DNA of 64,000 bases. Source: an uncultured Bacteroidota bacterium. Its GTDB lineage: Bacteria > Bacteroidota > Bacteroidia > Chitinophagales > Saprospiraceae. Each line of letters opens with the position of its first letter. Positions within the stretch are counted from its first letter, which is position 1. The stretch lies in assembly GCA_937872515.1 (NCBI GenBank), contig CALMSX010000091.1:48633-112632 (forward strand). The letters run 5' to 3'. Below the pieces are notes generated by a model. That model saw nothing but the letters and a program-made list of their open reading frames with translations, had not been told where the DNA came from and ran no database searches. This document shows positions 1-9,071 of the stretch, one piece after another. A program made the translations under genes and the position numbers.

Positions 1-3000
1 GGCACTTTGTCAACCTGGACCGTAAGTGGCCACACGGGTAGTGATCTAACCTGGCAGGTTTCGGCCAATGGAGGCACCACCTGGTCTACCTATACCAGTG
101 CCATTTCTCCAACGTTGACTACCTATATGCCAGCAGTTGGCAATTATCTGTTACGGGTTGTTGTGGGATCTTATAATTGTCCTTCAGCAATTTCAGCCTC
201 TTTTCCAGTCAATGCGATTCCTAGAATTGGTGATTTATTTAGCAACCCCATCATAGCTCAACACGAGTATTACATTGAACTTAACAATGGTCCCGCATCC
301 GGTTTTGGAAATGACTATACAGGACCCAATGCCCAGCCTTCGAATGATGTCTTTTTTAGATATACAACCGGAGCCTGTACAGATTCTATCATCATCGGCA
401 CTTGTGGCAGTTCATTTGATACCTACCTGCACATTCTTGATGCCAATGGAGCCCATCTTATTTCTTTAGATGACCATCCCAATTGCGGACAGGCGGCCGT
501 TCTGTCGTATGACACAGAACCTTCAACCACCTATTACATTGTCTTAGAAGGTTGGAACACCTCAAGTGGAAACGGAATAATAGGCATCCACGAATATATT
601 GATTCTATGAATTTGGTTACCATTTCAAGTTCATCTGGTACTGAGATATGCAATGGTCAAGGCTTAACCTTAACAGCAAGCCCCGGAGCATTGTATTTTT
701 GGAATGATGGATCCAACACGCAATCAATCACCGTCACCCAGCCTGGCACTTATAGTGTGACGGTCTATGACAATATTGGCTGTGTGGGTTCTGCAGATAT
801 TGTAATTACAACGGGTATCAGCACTACCTGGTACCAGGACAATGACAACGATGGTTATGGCCAGATAGAATTGACCCTTCAATCCTGTACTCAGCCTCCA
901 GGTTATGTGGCCAATGCAGATGATTGCAATGATAACAATGCAGCCGTCCATGAATCGATTATCTTTTACGGTGATTTGGATGGTGATGGCTATGGAGGCA
1001 CAACAACCGGTAGCTTTTGTTTGTTGACACCTCCGGAAGGCTGGGCTGATAACAATACAGACTGTGATGACAACAATGCCGCCGTTCATGCCGGCATTGC
1101 TTACTTTGTTGATGCCGATGGAGATGGCTTTGGCTCAACTACCAGTGCTTATCTATGTTCTGCAACAGCTCCTCCAGGCTATAGTACCAACAATTCTGAC
1201 TGTGATGACAACAATGCCGCTGTCTATACACCACAAACCTTCTATGTAGATGCGGATGGAGATGGATTTGGCTCTGCGGTTAGTGCACAGCTTTGTACAG
1301 CCGCTGCGCCTTCAGGTTATGCATCCAACAATACTGACTGTGATGACAACAATGCCGCTGTCAACACACCACAAACTTTCTATGTAGATGCGGATGGAGA
1401 TGGCTTTGGCTCTGCTATAAGTGCACAGCTTTGCGCTGCCACTGCGCCTTCAGGTTATGCATCCAACAATACTGATTGCGATGACAACAATGCCGCTGTC
1501 AACACACCACAAACTTTCTATGTAGATGCGGATGGAGATGGATTTGGCTCTGCTATTAGTGCACAGCTTTGCGCTGCCACTGCGCCTTCAGGTTATGCAT
1601 CCAACAATACAGATTGCGATGATAACAATGCTGCTGTAAGCGCACCACAAACCTTTTATGTAGATGCGGATGGAGATGGCTTTGGCTCTGCTGTAAGTGC
1701 ACAGCTTTGCGCTGCCACTGCGCCATCAGGTTATGCATCCAACAATACTGACTGTGATGACAACAATGCTGCTGTACATACTCCTCAAAGCTACTATGTT
1801 GATGCGGATGGGGACGGTTATGGATCATCTGTTACATCGTTGTTATGCGCTTTAACACCACCTCAGGGATATTCGGCTCTCACTGGCGACTGCAATGACA
1901 ACAACAGCGCAGTTTACCCCGGAGCAACAGAAATATGTGGCAATAACCAGGACGACAATTGCAATCAATTAATTGACGAAACTTGTTGCAACATCCTTGT
2001 TACTGCCGTTACTGTGCCCTCTCTTTGTTCAGATGTGGCAACAGGTGCCATCAATGTTTCAATCAGCAATGGAGCCTCTCCTTATACATTTCAATGGAGC
2101 AATGGAGCTACCACAGAAGATCTTGCCAATCTTGCTCCGGGTAATTATAATTTGACAGTTACGGATAATACCGGATGCACCAAAACCAGTAGTTTCACCG
2201 TAAGTCACTCCAACTCGGCTCCGGTGATACCAACTCAGATTGATGGCCCATCCGGAGCATGTAGAAACCAAAACAATGTGGTTTTCTCAACTCCTTTGAT
2301 TCAGGGCGCCACCTCTTATGTCTGGACCAAACCTGCCGGAACAACAGGAACTTCGACCACCAATACACTCAGCCTTAGTTTTAGCAATACTTACAATACA
2401 GGCAATTTATGCGTAAAATCTGCCAATGCATGTGGCATGAGTCAATCGTATTGCAGGTCAGTGGTGAGATATACCATTGCACCCGGACAGCCAGGAACCA
2501 TTACAGGATTGAAACAAGGAGTCTGCCCCAATTCAACCCATACATATAGCATTGCTCCGGTCAACAATGCCACGGGATATACCTGGACAGCGCCAAACAA
2601 TGCCAGCATTGTAAGTGGACAGGGAACCACCCAGGTAACTGTAGCTTATGGACCTAACTTTGGTACTACAGGAACGCTATCGGTAAGATCTTTCAACTGT
2701 ATAGGCAATAGCAGCAATAGAAATCAAACCATTCAGCGTACACCTACTACCCCCTCAACCATTACTTCTGTGAATCAGGTTTGTCCCAATGCACAAGGAG
2801 TTACATTTTCAGTCACCAATGTGCCAGAGTATGGCTACAATTGGGTGGTCCCTTCCGGATGCACAATTATAAGTGGTCAAGGCACCAATTCGGTAGTTGT
2901 AAACTGGGGCAGTACATCTGGTACCATTGCCGTACAATCTACTGTAAATTGTGGATCTGTTTCTCCTTTTAGAAGTAAAAACATCAGTGTCATTTCATGC

Positions 3001-3288
3001 AGTTCAGGCCTACCTGTGGTATCTCCGTTTGATCTTGAACACATGGAAGTATTTCCGAACCCAGCCAGCCAACAAGCTACGATTTCGATTGGCGTTTTGG
3101 AAGACACTCAATGTAGAATTGATCTTCTCGACATACAGGGAAAATTGGTTATGCAAAAAGAATGGCTCCTCATAAGAGGAACAAATGACATTCTTCTCGA
3201 CCTCAACAATCTTTCACCTGGTATGTATTGGGTTAAATCCATTCAATCTAATGGAACCACGCTTTCTAAAAAATTGATAGTAGAATAA
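1..3288 (+). CDS. T9SS cargo protein with MopE-like repeats (5'-truncated by window)
   Basis: The reading frame is open from base 1, so the gene begins upstream of the window. About 1,095 residues are visible. In order: a beta-sandwich stretch, a pre-peptidase-C-like domain (about 220-590), an Ig-like module, eight MopE/thrombospondin-3-like metal-binding repeats (823-1923), a MopE-type terminal motif NNQDDNCNQLIDE (about 1941-1980), a SprB-like repeat (about 1990-2220), several PKD-like modules (about 2230-3000), and a C-terminal sorting domain starting near VFPNPA and ending in KKLIVE. That last domain is the type A signal by which T9SS substrates are exported and anchored or released at the cell surface. 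The protein is therefore a secreted, probably adhesive, Ca-stabilised surface protein. The ligand is unknown. No catalytic domain is visible in the part present. Confidence 0.9.
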   Translation, partial: GTLSTWTVSGHTGSDLTWQVSANGGTTWSTYTSAISPTLTTYMPAVGNYLLRVVVGSYNCPSAISASFPVNAIPRIGDLFSNPIIAQHEYYIELNNGPASGFGNDYTGPNAQPSNDVFFRYTTGACTDSIIIGTCGSSFDTYLHILDANGAHLISLDDHPNCGQAAVLSYDTEPSTTYYIVLEGWNTSSGNGIIGIHEYIDSMNLVTISSSSGTEICNGQGLTLTASPGALYFWNDGSNTQSITVTQPGTYSVTVYDNIGCVGSADIVITTGISTTWYQDNDNDGYGQIELTLQSCTQPPGYVANADDCNDNNAAVHESIIFYGDLDGDGYGGTTTGSFCLLTPPEGWADNNTDCDDNNAAVHAGIAYFVDADGDGFGSTTSAYLCSATAPPGYSTNNSDCDDNNAAVYTPQTFYVDADGDGFGSAVSAQLCTAAAPSGYASNNTDCDDNNAAVNTPQTFYVDADGDGFGSAISAQLCAATAPSGYASNNTDCDDNNAAVNTPQTFYVDADGDGFGSAISAQLCAATAPSGYASNNTDCDDNNAAVSAPQTFYVDADGDGFGSAVSAQLCAATAPSGYASNNTDCDDNNAAVHTPQSYYVDADGDGYGSSVTSLLCALTPPQGYSALTGDCNDNNSAVYPGATEICGNNQDDNCNQLIDETCCNILVTAVTVPSLCSDVATGAINVSISNGASPYTFQWSNGATTEDLANLAPGNYNLTVTDNTGCTKTSSFTVSHSNSAPVIPTQIDGPSGACRNQNNVVFSTPLIQGATSYVWTKPAGTTGTSTTNTLSLSFSNTYNTGNLCVKSANACGMSQSYCRSVVRYTIAPGQPGTITGLKQGVCPNSTHTYSIAPVNNATGYTWTAPNNASIVSGQGTTQVTVAYGPNFGTTGTLSVRSFNCIGNSSNRNQTIQRTPTTPSTITSVNQVCPNAQGVTFSVTNVPEYGYNWVVPSGCTIISGQGTNSVVVNWGSTSGTIAVQSTVNCGSVSPFRSKNISVISCSSGLPVVSPFDLEHMEVFPNPASQQATISIGVLEDTQCRIDLLDIQGKLVMQKEWLLIRGTNDILLDLNNLSPGMYWVKSIQSNGTTLSKKLIVE
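823..1923 (+). repeat. Eight tandem 46-codon metal-binding repeats (138-bp period)
   Basis: Each unit encodes a D-x-D-x-D-G-x-G loop (typically YVDADGDGFG), a single Cys, an APSGY turn and DCDDNNAAV. Unit starts fall at 823, 958, 1096, 1234, 1372, 1510, 1648 and 1786; the first unit is one codon short. Units starting at 1234, 1372, 1510 and 1648 are nearly identical at the DNA level, while the outer units have diverged. This pattern indicates recent unit duplication in the middle of the array. The acidic loops resemble Ca-binding thrombospondin type 3 and Pfam MopE-type motifs. Confidence 0.92.
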
Positions 3289-3303
3289 ACATAGCACATT
3301 TAT

Positions 3304-3338
3304 AAAAGTACAAGGCCGAAATGCCTTGTACTTTTTTT
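3304..3338 (+). terminator. Rho-independent terminator
   Basis: A 13-bp perfect stem (3304-3316 with 3323-3335, core GTACAAGGC / GCCTTGTAC), a 6-base loop and a T-run lie 15 bases after the stop of the surface-protein gene. It separates that gene from the regulator downstream. Confidence 0.9.
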
Positions 3339-3375
3339 ATACAGCACCATATTAGGGCGTTTCCAATACATTCAT

Positions 3376-3383
3376 TAAATTTG
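3376..3383 (+). promoter_or_regulatory. Putative Bacteroidota -7 box (TAAATTTG)
   Basis: Exact match to TAnnTTTG, ending four bases before the ATG of the response regulator, which would give a nearly leaderless mRNA. No good -33 TTTG is seen at the usual spacing, so this is tentative. Confidence 0.4.
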
Positions 3384-3387
3384 AATC

Positions 3388-4179
3388 ATGAGTCTGCAAC
3401 CACTTCGCATTTTAATAATTGACGATGAAGCCCACAATCGCAAGGGTATTAAAAGAATCATTGAAGAGGGCTGTCCTTCTATAAACATTATTGGGGAAGC
3501 ATCAAGTGCGGAGGAGGCAAGACAAATTCTTAAAAACACCCAAACAGACGTTGTTTTACTGGACATTAACATGCCCAATGAGAATGGTTTTTCATTTTTA
3601 AATTCTATGAAAGGGGAACATTTTTTAACCGTCTTTATCACTGCTTATGCTGAACACGCCATCAGGGCATTTAAAGCAAATGCCATTGATTACATATTAA
3701 AACCAATCGACGAAGCCGAATTAATTGAGGCCATTGAAAAATGCAGAAATCTATTACCTGTCCTTGCCGGCAACAACGGTTGGGCCAACTATTCTCAGTC
3801 TCTGGTCCATGCCATCGATGTCGAACAGCAAATTGAATATCCTAAAAAATTTACCCTGCCCCACTCTTCCGGTTTTCACATTGTAAGTGTTGCTGATATT
3901 ACCCACTTTGTTGCAGACGGAAACTATACCAACTTACATTTTATTGAATCACCACCCATGTTGATATCAAGGCCTATAAGAGAATTTGAAGATATTTTGG
4001 ACCCAAACCAGTTTTTCAGAATCCATAAGTCCAGCATCATTAACTTAAAATACCTCAAATCTTATTCAACAGCAGAAGGGAATGAAGCCATTCTCAGCAA
4101 TGGACTCAGGTTGCCGGTCAGCAGAAGGAGGCTGGAAGATTTTATGCAAATTGTCAATGCCGTGTCCAGAAAACTATGA
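3388..4179 (+). CDS. LytTR-family response regulator
   Basis: A 263-residue two-domain regulator. The N-terminal receiver (about 1-120) has the acidic pair in IIDDEA, phospho-acceptor Asp59 in VVLLDINMP and conserved Lys105 in ILKPID. The C-terminal LytTR DNA-binding domain (about 152-258) carries the FxxDGNYTNL and FxRIHKSSIINL signatures. It is the LytT/AgrA type and should bind direct repeats upstream of target promoters when phosphorylated. The stop codon overlaps the ATG of the following histidine kinase (ATGA), so the two are cognate partners by context. Targets cannot be inferred from the window. The secreted protein upstream is separated by a terminator and need not be a target. Confidence 0.93.
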   Translation: MSLQPLRILIIDDEAHNRKGIKRIIEEGCPSINIIGEASSAEEARQILKNTQTDVVLLDINMPNENGFSFLNSMKGEHFLTVFITAYAEHAIRAFKANAIDYILKPIDEAELIEAIEKCRNLLPVLAGNNGWANYSQSLVHAIDVEQQIEYPKKFTLPHSSGFHIVSVADITHFVADGNYTNLHFIESPPMLISRPIREFEDILDPNQFFRIHKSSIINLKYLKSYSTAEGNEAILSNGLRLPVSRRRLEDFMQIVNAVSRKL

Positions 4180-7100
4180 AATATGTAGGCTTGTTATTTC
4201 TATTTCCCATTGTACTGTTGGCACAAAATTATCCGGTACGACACTATAATACCAATGATGGGCTTTCAAGTAATATTGTTTATGATGCCATCCAGGATAA
4301 AAATGGATACCTGTGGTTTGCCACCAATACCGGTGTGTCCAAATTTGATGGCAAAAGCTGGAAAAATTACAGTGTTGATGATGGCTTAGGAGACAATGAA
4401 ATTTTGAAAATCAGAATGGATGCAAAGTCCAGGATTTGGTTGTTTTGTTTCAATGGGGCATTAAATGTGATAGATGGCAACACCATTCATTCTCCCAAAA
4501 ACAACAAGATATTGAAACAACTGGGCTTCGGTCAGTTTTATAGAACCTATTATGCAAATGCCAACGATTCAATATGGGTCTACAACAATTCTACCAACCC
4601 TTATTTGATTTCATGGCCAAATAAAGTAAAGCAAGCTACAAACAAAGACACCCTGGTCATCTTTCAACATGAAAAGGGATTGCTTAAGTTGACACAAAAA
4701 TATGTCTATTTCCTTCCTAAGGGCGACTGGAATTGGTCAGGACTTGAACAAATAACTTTTAAAAGTTGGCATGTATCCAAAACCGGAATCTTTATTGGCT
4801 TGTTTGACAATTACATATTAAAAATTGACAAAAGCGGAATTCATACCCTTTATAAATTGCAATCTTCGCCAACGGGGCTCATAGTTGATTTGTATTTTAA
4901 AAATGAAAATTCACTTTGGATTTCAGCAGAAACGCAAGGCATCCTGCATTATGAACTGGAAGGCAACGAATTTGTATTACAAGAAAAACTGCTTTCTGAT
5001 AACTATATAACCTCTACTACCATAGACAATGAAGGCAACCATTGGTTTACTTCTTATGGAGGTGGCATTTATATGCTTCCGTTCAACTACGCAGATATTC
5101 AACATTACTCAGAAAAATCGGGATTGTATGAAAGCAATACTTTTGCTGTTTGTGTAGACGATCGCAATCAGCTTTGGGCGGGCCACAAATATGAATTTAT
5201 CGATGTAATTGGAAGTAAAAACAGTCGTCACTTTCAGCTGACCAATGACAACCTTACTGTAGGCAGAGTGGGAAAGATAAAAAAACATCCCGGTGGAAAA
5301 ATTCTTATTTCATGTGATGAAGGTTTTATGATTTTTGATCATCCTGAAAGCCAAACCCGCAATGTAAGAAGGGTCTATCTTGAGATTTCTGAAAATAAAT
5401 ATTATCAGGAACAACCTATAAAGGATTTTTGCATTGACTCTAAGGGCAACATTTACATTGCCTCGCAGGAAAATGTACATTACCTGAGTGCAGAAAGCCT
5501 CAATCAAAAAAAACTGGTTGCCAGGAGGCTGAAGCTTCCTCTGAAAAGGGTTTTTTCTGTTACTGTTGATCACAATGACCAGCTCTGGGTGGGTACAGTT
5601 GATGGCCTGGGCACTTATAAAAACAGTAAATTTACCCCTGTCCTTGACTTATCAGACAAGTATTCCAATCGAATTGAAAATATGGCCTTTGTCAATGATG
5701 AACTTTATCTATCGGTTATTGGTCATGGCATACTGATTATTAAAAACAATCAGATTCACTCTCGATTGTCAACCAAAGAAGGCATGCTGAGCAACCACTG
5801 TACCCGCTTATTTATTCACAATCGGGAAGTGTATGTGTGTTCAAACAAAGGATTAAACAAAATTGTAAAAAACGACCGCCAACGATACATTGTCACCCAA
5901 TTGAATTCATTTCTGTTTAATGGATCTCAGCAGGTAAATGATGTTTATGTAGACCAAAACCGAATTTACATTGCCTCCCTCAACGGCATCCATGTTTTAA
6001 AAAAGAGCACTTCTTTTTCTACAACCCGGATCGAGCCGAAAGTATACTTAACTGAAATAAATTATGGGGGTAAGACACATACCACAACCGAAAATCTAAA
6101 GCTATCTTACAGCGACCGGCACATCGTTTTCAAATTTGCTGCCCCCTCTTATTACTACCCCGAAGGGATCCGATATGAATACAAGATCAATACCGGTCCC
6201 TGGTTGGATCTGGCCATTCCTCAGCTTGAACTCAACGCTATGGTACCCGGTAGTTATGAATTACAAATAAGGGCCAGGCACAATGAGTCGCAATGGAGTA
6301 AGCCAATTCATTACCTCTTTTGGGTAGAACGGCCTTTTTATCTTTCCTGGTGGTTTTACACCTTTTTAGGATTGGGTATAATTGGTTGGCTCTACTTCAA
6401 CTATGTTCAAAAAATAAAAAAACTCCAAACAGAACAAAAAACCCGGCTAGAATATGAGCAGGAAATCAACAGACTTCAGCTCAAATCACTGCAAGCCATG
6501 ATCAATCCCCACTTCGTATTTAACTCTTTGAGTGCTATCCAACAGGAAATCAATGCAGGCGATGCCAAAAAAGCCAACAATTACCTGACCCGCTTCTCTA
6601 AACTTTTGCGCAAAAACCTTGAGAACCTAAATGAATCCTTTATTACCCTGGATGAAGAAGTAAGTATGCTCACCCTCTACCTCGATACCGAAAAGATGAG
6701 GCTGGATGATCAATTGGATTACGAAATAAGGGTGCAGCCAGAAATAGACCCTCACAATACATGGCTACCTACGATGCTGCTCCAGCCCATTGTTGAAAAT
6801 GCGATCTGGCATGGCATTGCAGCAAGTGGTGTTTCAGGAAAGGTATTGATTCAATTTGAAATGAAAAATGAAAGACTTCACATTACCATTGAAGATAATG
6901 GCCTAGGCATAGAAAAAAGCAGAGCGCAAAAAAATCTTCAATTGCTAAAAGGAAAGGCACTGGGCATGAGCATCACCCAGGATCGCCTTATTTATCTCGA
7001 AAGAAAAATTGGCTCTCCTATCACTTTTGAAGTAACCGACAAAAAACATGAAAATTCAAAGGGCACGCGGGTGGTAATAACCATGAGCGGTGATCTTTAA
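4176..7100 (+). CDS. Beta-propeller sensor histidine kinase (LytS/YehU type)
   Basis: A 974-residue membrane sensor. A signal peptide (about 1-16, MKYVGLLFLFPIVLLA) precedes a periplasmic two-component-regulator propeller (about 20-620, many LWFATNTG/LWVGTVDG-type blades). A Y_Y_Y domain follows (about 640-715), then one transmembrane helix (about 721-743), a short coiled coil, and a His_kinase domain with phospho-acceptor His779 in INPHFVFNSL. The ATP-binding fold carries an N-box in PIVENAIWHG and a G-box in EDNGLGI. This architecture senses periplasmic ligands, in Bacteroidota often glycans or envelope state. It overlaps the LytTR regulator by 4 bp and should phosphorylate it. The ligand is unknown. 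Confidence 0.93.
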   Translation: MKYVGLLFLFPIVLLAQNYPVRHYNTNDGLSSNIVYDAIQDKNGYLWFATNTGVSKFDGKSWKNYSVDDGLGDNEILKIRMDAKSRIWLFCFNGALNVIDGNTIHSPKNNKILKQLGFGQFYRTYYANANDSIWVYNNSTNPYLISWPNKVKQATNKDTLVIFQHEKGLLKLTQKYVYFLPKGDWNWSGLEQITFKSWHVSKTGIFIGLFDNYILKIDKSGIHTLYKLQSSPTGLIVDLYFKNENSLWISAETQGILHYELEGNEFVLQEKLLSDNYITSTTIDNEGNHWFTSYGGGIYMLPFNYADIQHYSEKSGLYESNTFAVCVDDRNQLWAGHKYEFIDVIGSKNSRHFQLTNDNLTVGRVGKIKKHPGGKILISCDEGFMIFDHPESQTRNVRRVYLEISENKYYQEQPIKDFCIDSKGNIYIASQENVHYLSAESLNQKKLVARRLKLPLKRVFSVTVDHNDQLWVGTVDGLGTYKNSKFTPVLDLSDKYSNRIENMAFVNDELYLSVIGHGILIIKNNQIHSRLSTKEGMLSNHCTRLFIHNREVYVCSNKGLNKIVKNDRQRYIVTQLNSFLFNGSQQVNDVYVDQNRIYIASLNGIHVLKKSTSFSTTRIEPKVYLTEINYGGKTHTTTENLKLSYSDRHIVFKFAAPSYYYPEGIRYEYKINTGPWLDLAIPQLELNAMVPGSYELQIRARHNESQWSKPIHYLFWVERPFYLSWWFYTFLGLGIIGWLYFNYVQKIKKLQTEQKTRLEYEQEINRLQLKSLQAMINPHFVFNSLSAIQQEINAGDAKKANNYLTRFSKLLRKNLENLNESFITLDEEVSMLTLYLDTEKMRLDDQLDYEIRVQPEIDPHNTWLPTMLLQPIVENAIWHGIAASGVSGKVLIQFEMKNERLHITIEDNGLGIEKSRAQKNLQLLKGKALGMSITQDRLIYLERKIGSPITFEVTDKKHENSKGTRVVITMSGDL

Positions 7101-7115
7101 TATTGTTGGGTTCTG

Positions 7116-7487
7116 CTACTTTTTGAATATAAAATAAACAGCAGCGACCAGAAAGGCAAACCCAATGGCATGATTCCAACGGAACTGTTCGTTTTTAAAC
7201 ACCAGAATGGCAAAAACGGTAAAAACAATCAAGGTAATCACTTCCTGGATGACCTTGAGCTGCCAAAGGTTAAAAGGCCCTCCATTTCCGGCGTATCCAA
7301 TGCGATTGGCGGGTACCTGCAGACAATACTCAAAAAAAGCTATGCCCCAACTTAACACAATAATGCCCAGAATGCCGAGTTTGGAAAACCACTTGTAATC
7401 GTGAAATTTTAAATGCCCATACCAAGCCAGGGTCATGAACACATTGGCTAGCGTAAGGAGCCCAAGGGCTATAAAGGCTTTTGGCAT
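7116..7487 (-). CDS. DUF486 family membrane protein
   Basis: A 123-residue protein with about four hydrophobic helices, starting MPKAFIALGLLTLANVFMTLAWY and ending in FVAAVYFIFKK-type residues. It matches the DUF486 family, small membrane proteins distantly related to the drug/metabolite transporter fold. The conserved segments include the N-terminal LxxNxxMTxAWYGHLK and the central QVPANRIGY. It lies 4 bp downstream of the amidase gene on the same strand and is probably co-transcribed with it. The biochemical function is not known. Confidence 0.82.
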   Translation of the reverse strand: MPKAFIALGLLTLANVFMTLAWYGHLKFHDYKWFSKLGILGIIVLSWGIAFFEYCLQVPANRIGYAGNGGPFNLWQLKVIQEVITLIVFTVFAILVFKNEQFRWNHAIGFAFLVAAVYFIFKK

Positions 7488-7491
7488 TGTA

Positions 7492-8790
7492 TTATTGAAT
7501 ACCCGTTAGTCCTTCAAATAGCCAGTTGGCCAAGGCCTGCCGGTTGGCAGATTCCATCAAACGGATGTGGTCACTTTTGTTTCTGATGTTGGCCAGCTCG
7601 ATATAAACCGCAGTTGGGTCAACTTTGCGCAACATGTATAAGCCCCTGTTGTCAACGTAACCTTTGTATCCCCGGCCTCTTTGAAATTGTTCGTACTTGC
7701 CTTCAAAGGTGGCCTGCAGGTTATAAGCCAGGTCTTTTGCGTCTTTGTCCGTGCCATAGTGGTAAAAAAATACATCCTGGCGCTGTTCTTTGTTTCGGGA
7801 GTCAACATGGATCATCACAGCGGTCTGTTTTTTAACCCCCTGTGCCTTGTATTTTCTGTGCAAACGATTGATCTGATCTGCTCTTTGTTTGAGCCTGTCC
7901 AACTGCCTTAAGGGTAGTTTTTTCCCATTACAGGTCTCGTCATAATCACAGTCCAGGAAAGCATCATCTCTGATTCCATCGTTTTCATCCTGGATAATCA
8001 TGTGAACCGTGGCACCATGCTGGATAAGGTCTCTGGCCAGTCTGAGTGAGACGTCATATGCATATTCATCTTCACAAAGGGTGTGGGCAAGGTCTGAACA
8101 TTGGGCGCCGGGATCCGGACCACCGTGTCCGCTGGAGATATAAAAGACCTGTCCTTTCAACTGGTCATCAAAGAGGTTGACATTTTTATAATTATCACCA
8201 AAAATATCGTGGACTGCTATCATACCATTGGGCTTACTCGCAGATTTAATGGTGTTTTTACTTTTTACATTATCATCTTTGAAGCTCACCATTGTATAAT
8301 CCAGGGCTGATTTTTTGATCCCTGAATTTTTGGCAACCTCCTCTTTTTTCAATTCCGTTTTTGCGGGAATTTCACCATTTTCGTTGCATCCCAAATTGTG
8401 GTAGGGCACCCAAAGCAGTCTGCTCGATTGAAAACTAGCCTTTCTCAGGCCCTTTTTATGAAGTCGCTCGTTGTAGTTCTGGATGGCAATGGCATCATTA
8501 ATATCCTCTATTTTTAAGGTTGTGCGTATGCTTTTGCCATTGTATTGGTAAACTTTAATCGGAAGTTTGTATTCCTTACCGGCAAATAATTTTGCCCCCC
8601 TTTTAATACCATTCAACTCGTAAAACTTCTCCGTATTACAACTGTGCACACTTAGTTCATACTTGGAAAGAAGGGTTGAGATGGCATCCCCGTTTTTGGC
8701 TTTAACCGTATGAAAGTAAGGTTGAAAGCCGGCACTTGCCGCTACTGCAGTAAAGGTGAATCCCACCACCAGCATCATGAGTCGGTACAT
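7492..8790 (-). CDS. N-acetylmuramoyl-L-alanine amidase (Amidase_3)
   Basis: A 432-residue exported zinc amidase that would cleave the lactyl-amide bond between MurNAc and the stem peptide. A signal peptide (about 1-20) is followed by a LysM-like region (about 25-90) and a linker. The catalytic domain (about 213-425) has His222 in SSGHGGPDPGA, an acidic ligand at Glu240 or Glu242, His328 in MIHVDS, and Glu398 in YIELANIRN, the four positions of the family's metal/catalytic set. The catalytic domain carries Cys-containing insertions (CSDLAHTLC, CDYDETC) that may form disulfides in the periplasm. The role is peptidoglycan remodelling or daughter-cell separation. Confidence 0.88.
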   Translation of the reverse strand: MYRLMMLVVGFTFTAVAASAGFQPYFHTVKAKNGDAISTLLSKYELSVHSCNTEKFYELNGIKRGAKLFAGKEYKLPIKVYQYNGKSIRTTLKIEDINDAIAIQNYNERLHKKGLRKASFQSSRLLWVPYHNLGCNENGEIPAKTELKKEEVAKNSGIKKSALDYTMVSFKDDNVKSKNTIKSASKPNGMIAVHDIFGDNYKNVNLFDDQLKGQVFYISSGHGGPDPGAQCSDLAHTLCEDEYAYDVSLRLARDLIQHGATVHMIIQDENDGIRDDAFLDCDYDETCNGKKLPLRQLDRLKQRADQINRLHRKYKAQGVKKQTAVMIHVDSRNKEQRQDVFFYHYGTDKDAKDLAYNLQATFEGKYEQFQRGRGYKGYVDNRGLYMLRKVDPTAVYIELANIRNKSDHIRLMESANRQALANWLFEGLTGIQ

Positions 8791-8818
8791 ATTTAATCGA
8801 TTTTTGGTATTGATCCTG

Positions 8819-8826
8819 CAAATTTA
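8819..8826 (-). promoter_or_regulatory. Putative -7 box (TAAATTTG, minus strand)
   Basis: Exact TAnnTTTG on the minus strand, 28 bases before the amidase ATG. No convincing -33 element is visible. Confidence 0.4.
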
Positions 8827-9037
8827 ACATATTAAAATTATTTTTAATATGTAAATGCTCATTTTTTTTCGCCCTTTGTGCCCCATTGCAAATACATATT
8901 CAACTTAATTCGCTGAATATGAAGCCAAAACACAATAATTTTGGTTTTTTTACATTGTTATTACAAAACGAACTTTTTTCGGATTGTTGTATCATTTAGA
9001 CACAAAAATCAATGGCTTTCAATTAAGTCCTTCCATT

Positions 9038-9067
9038 TTGATGCATAAAAACATTTATATAGCTTTG
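9038..9067 (+). promoter_or_regulatory. Bacteroidota sigma-A promoter of the PorP/SprF gene
   Basis: TTTTG (ending 9040) and TAGCTTTG (9060-9067) are separated by exactly 19 bases, the consensus TTTG-N19-TAnnTTTG layout. The start codon lies four bases after the -7 box, so transcription would begin at or next to the ATG and the mRNA would be leaderless or nearly so. Confidence 0.75.
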
Positions 9068-9071
9068 TACT

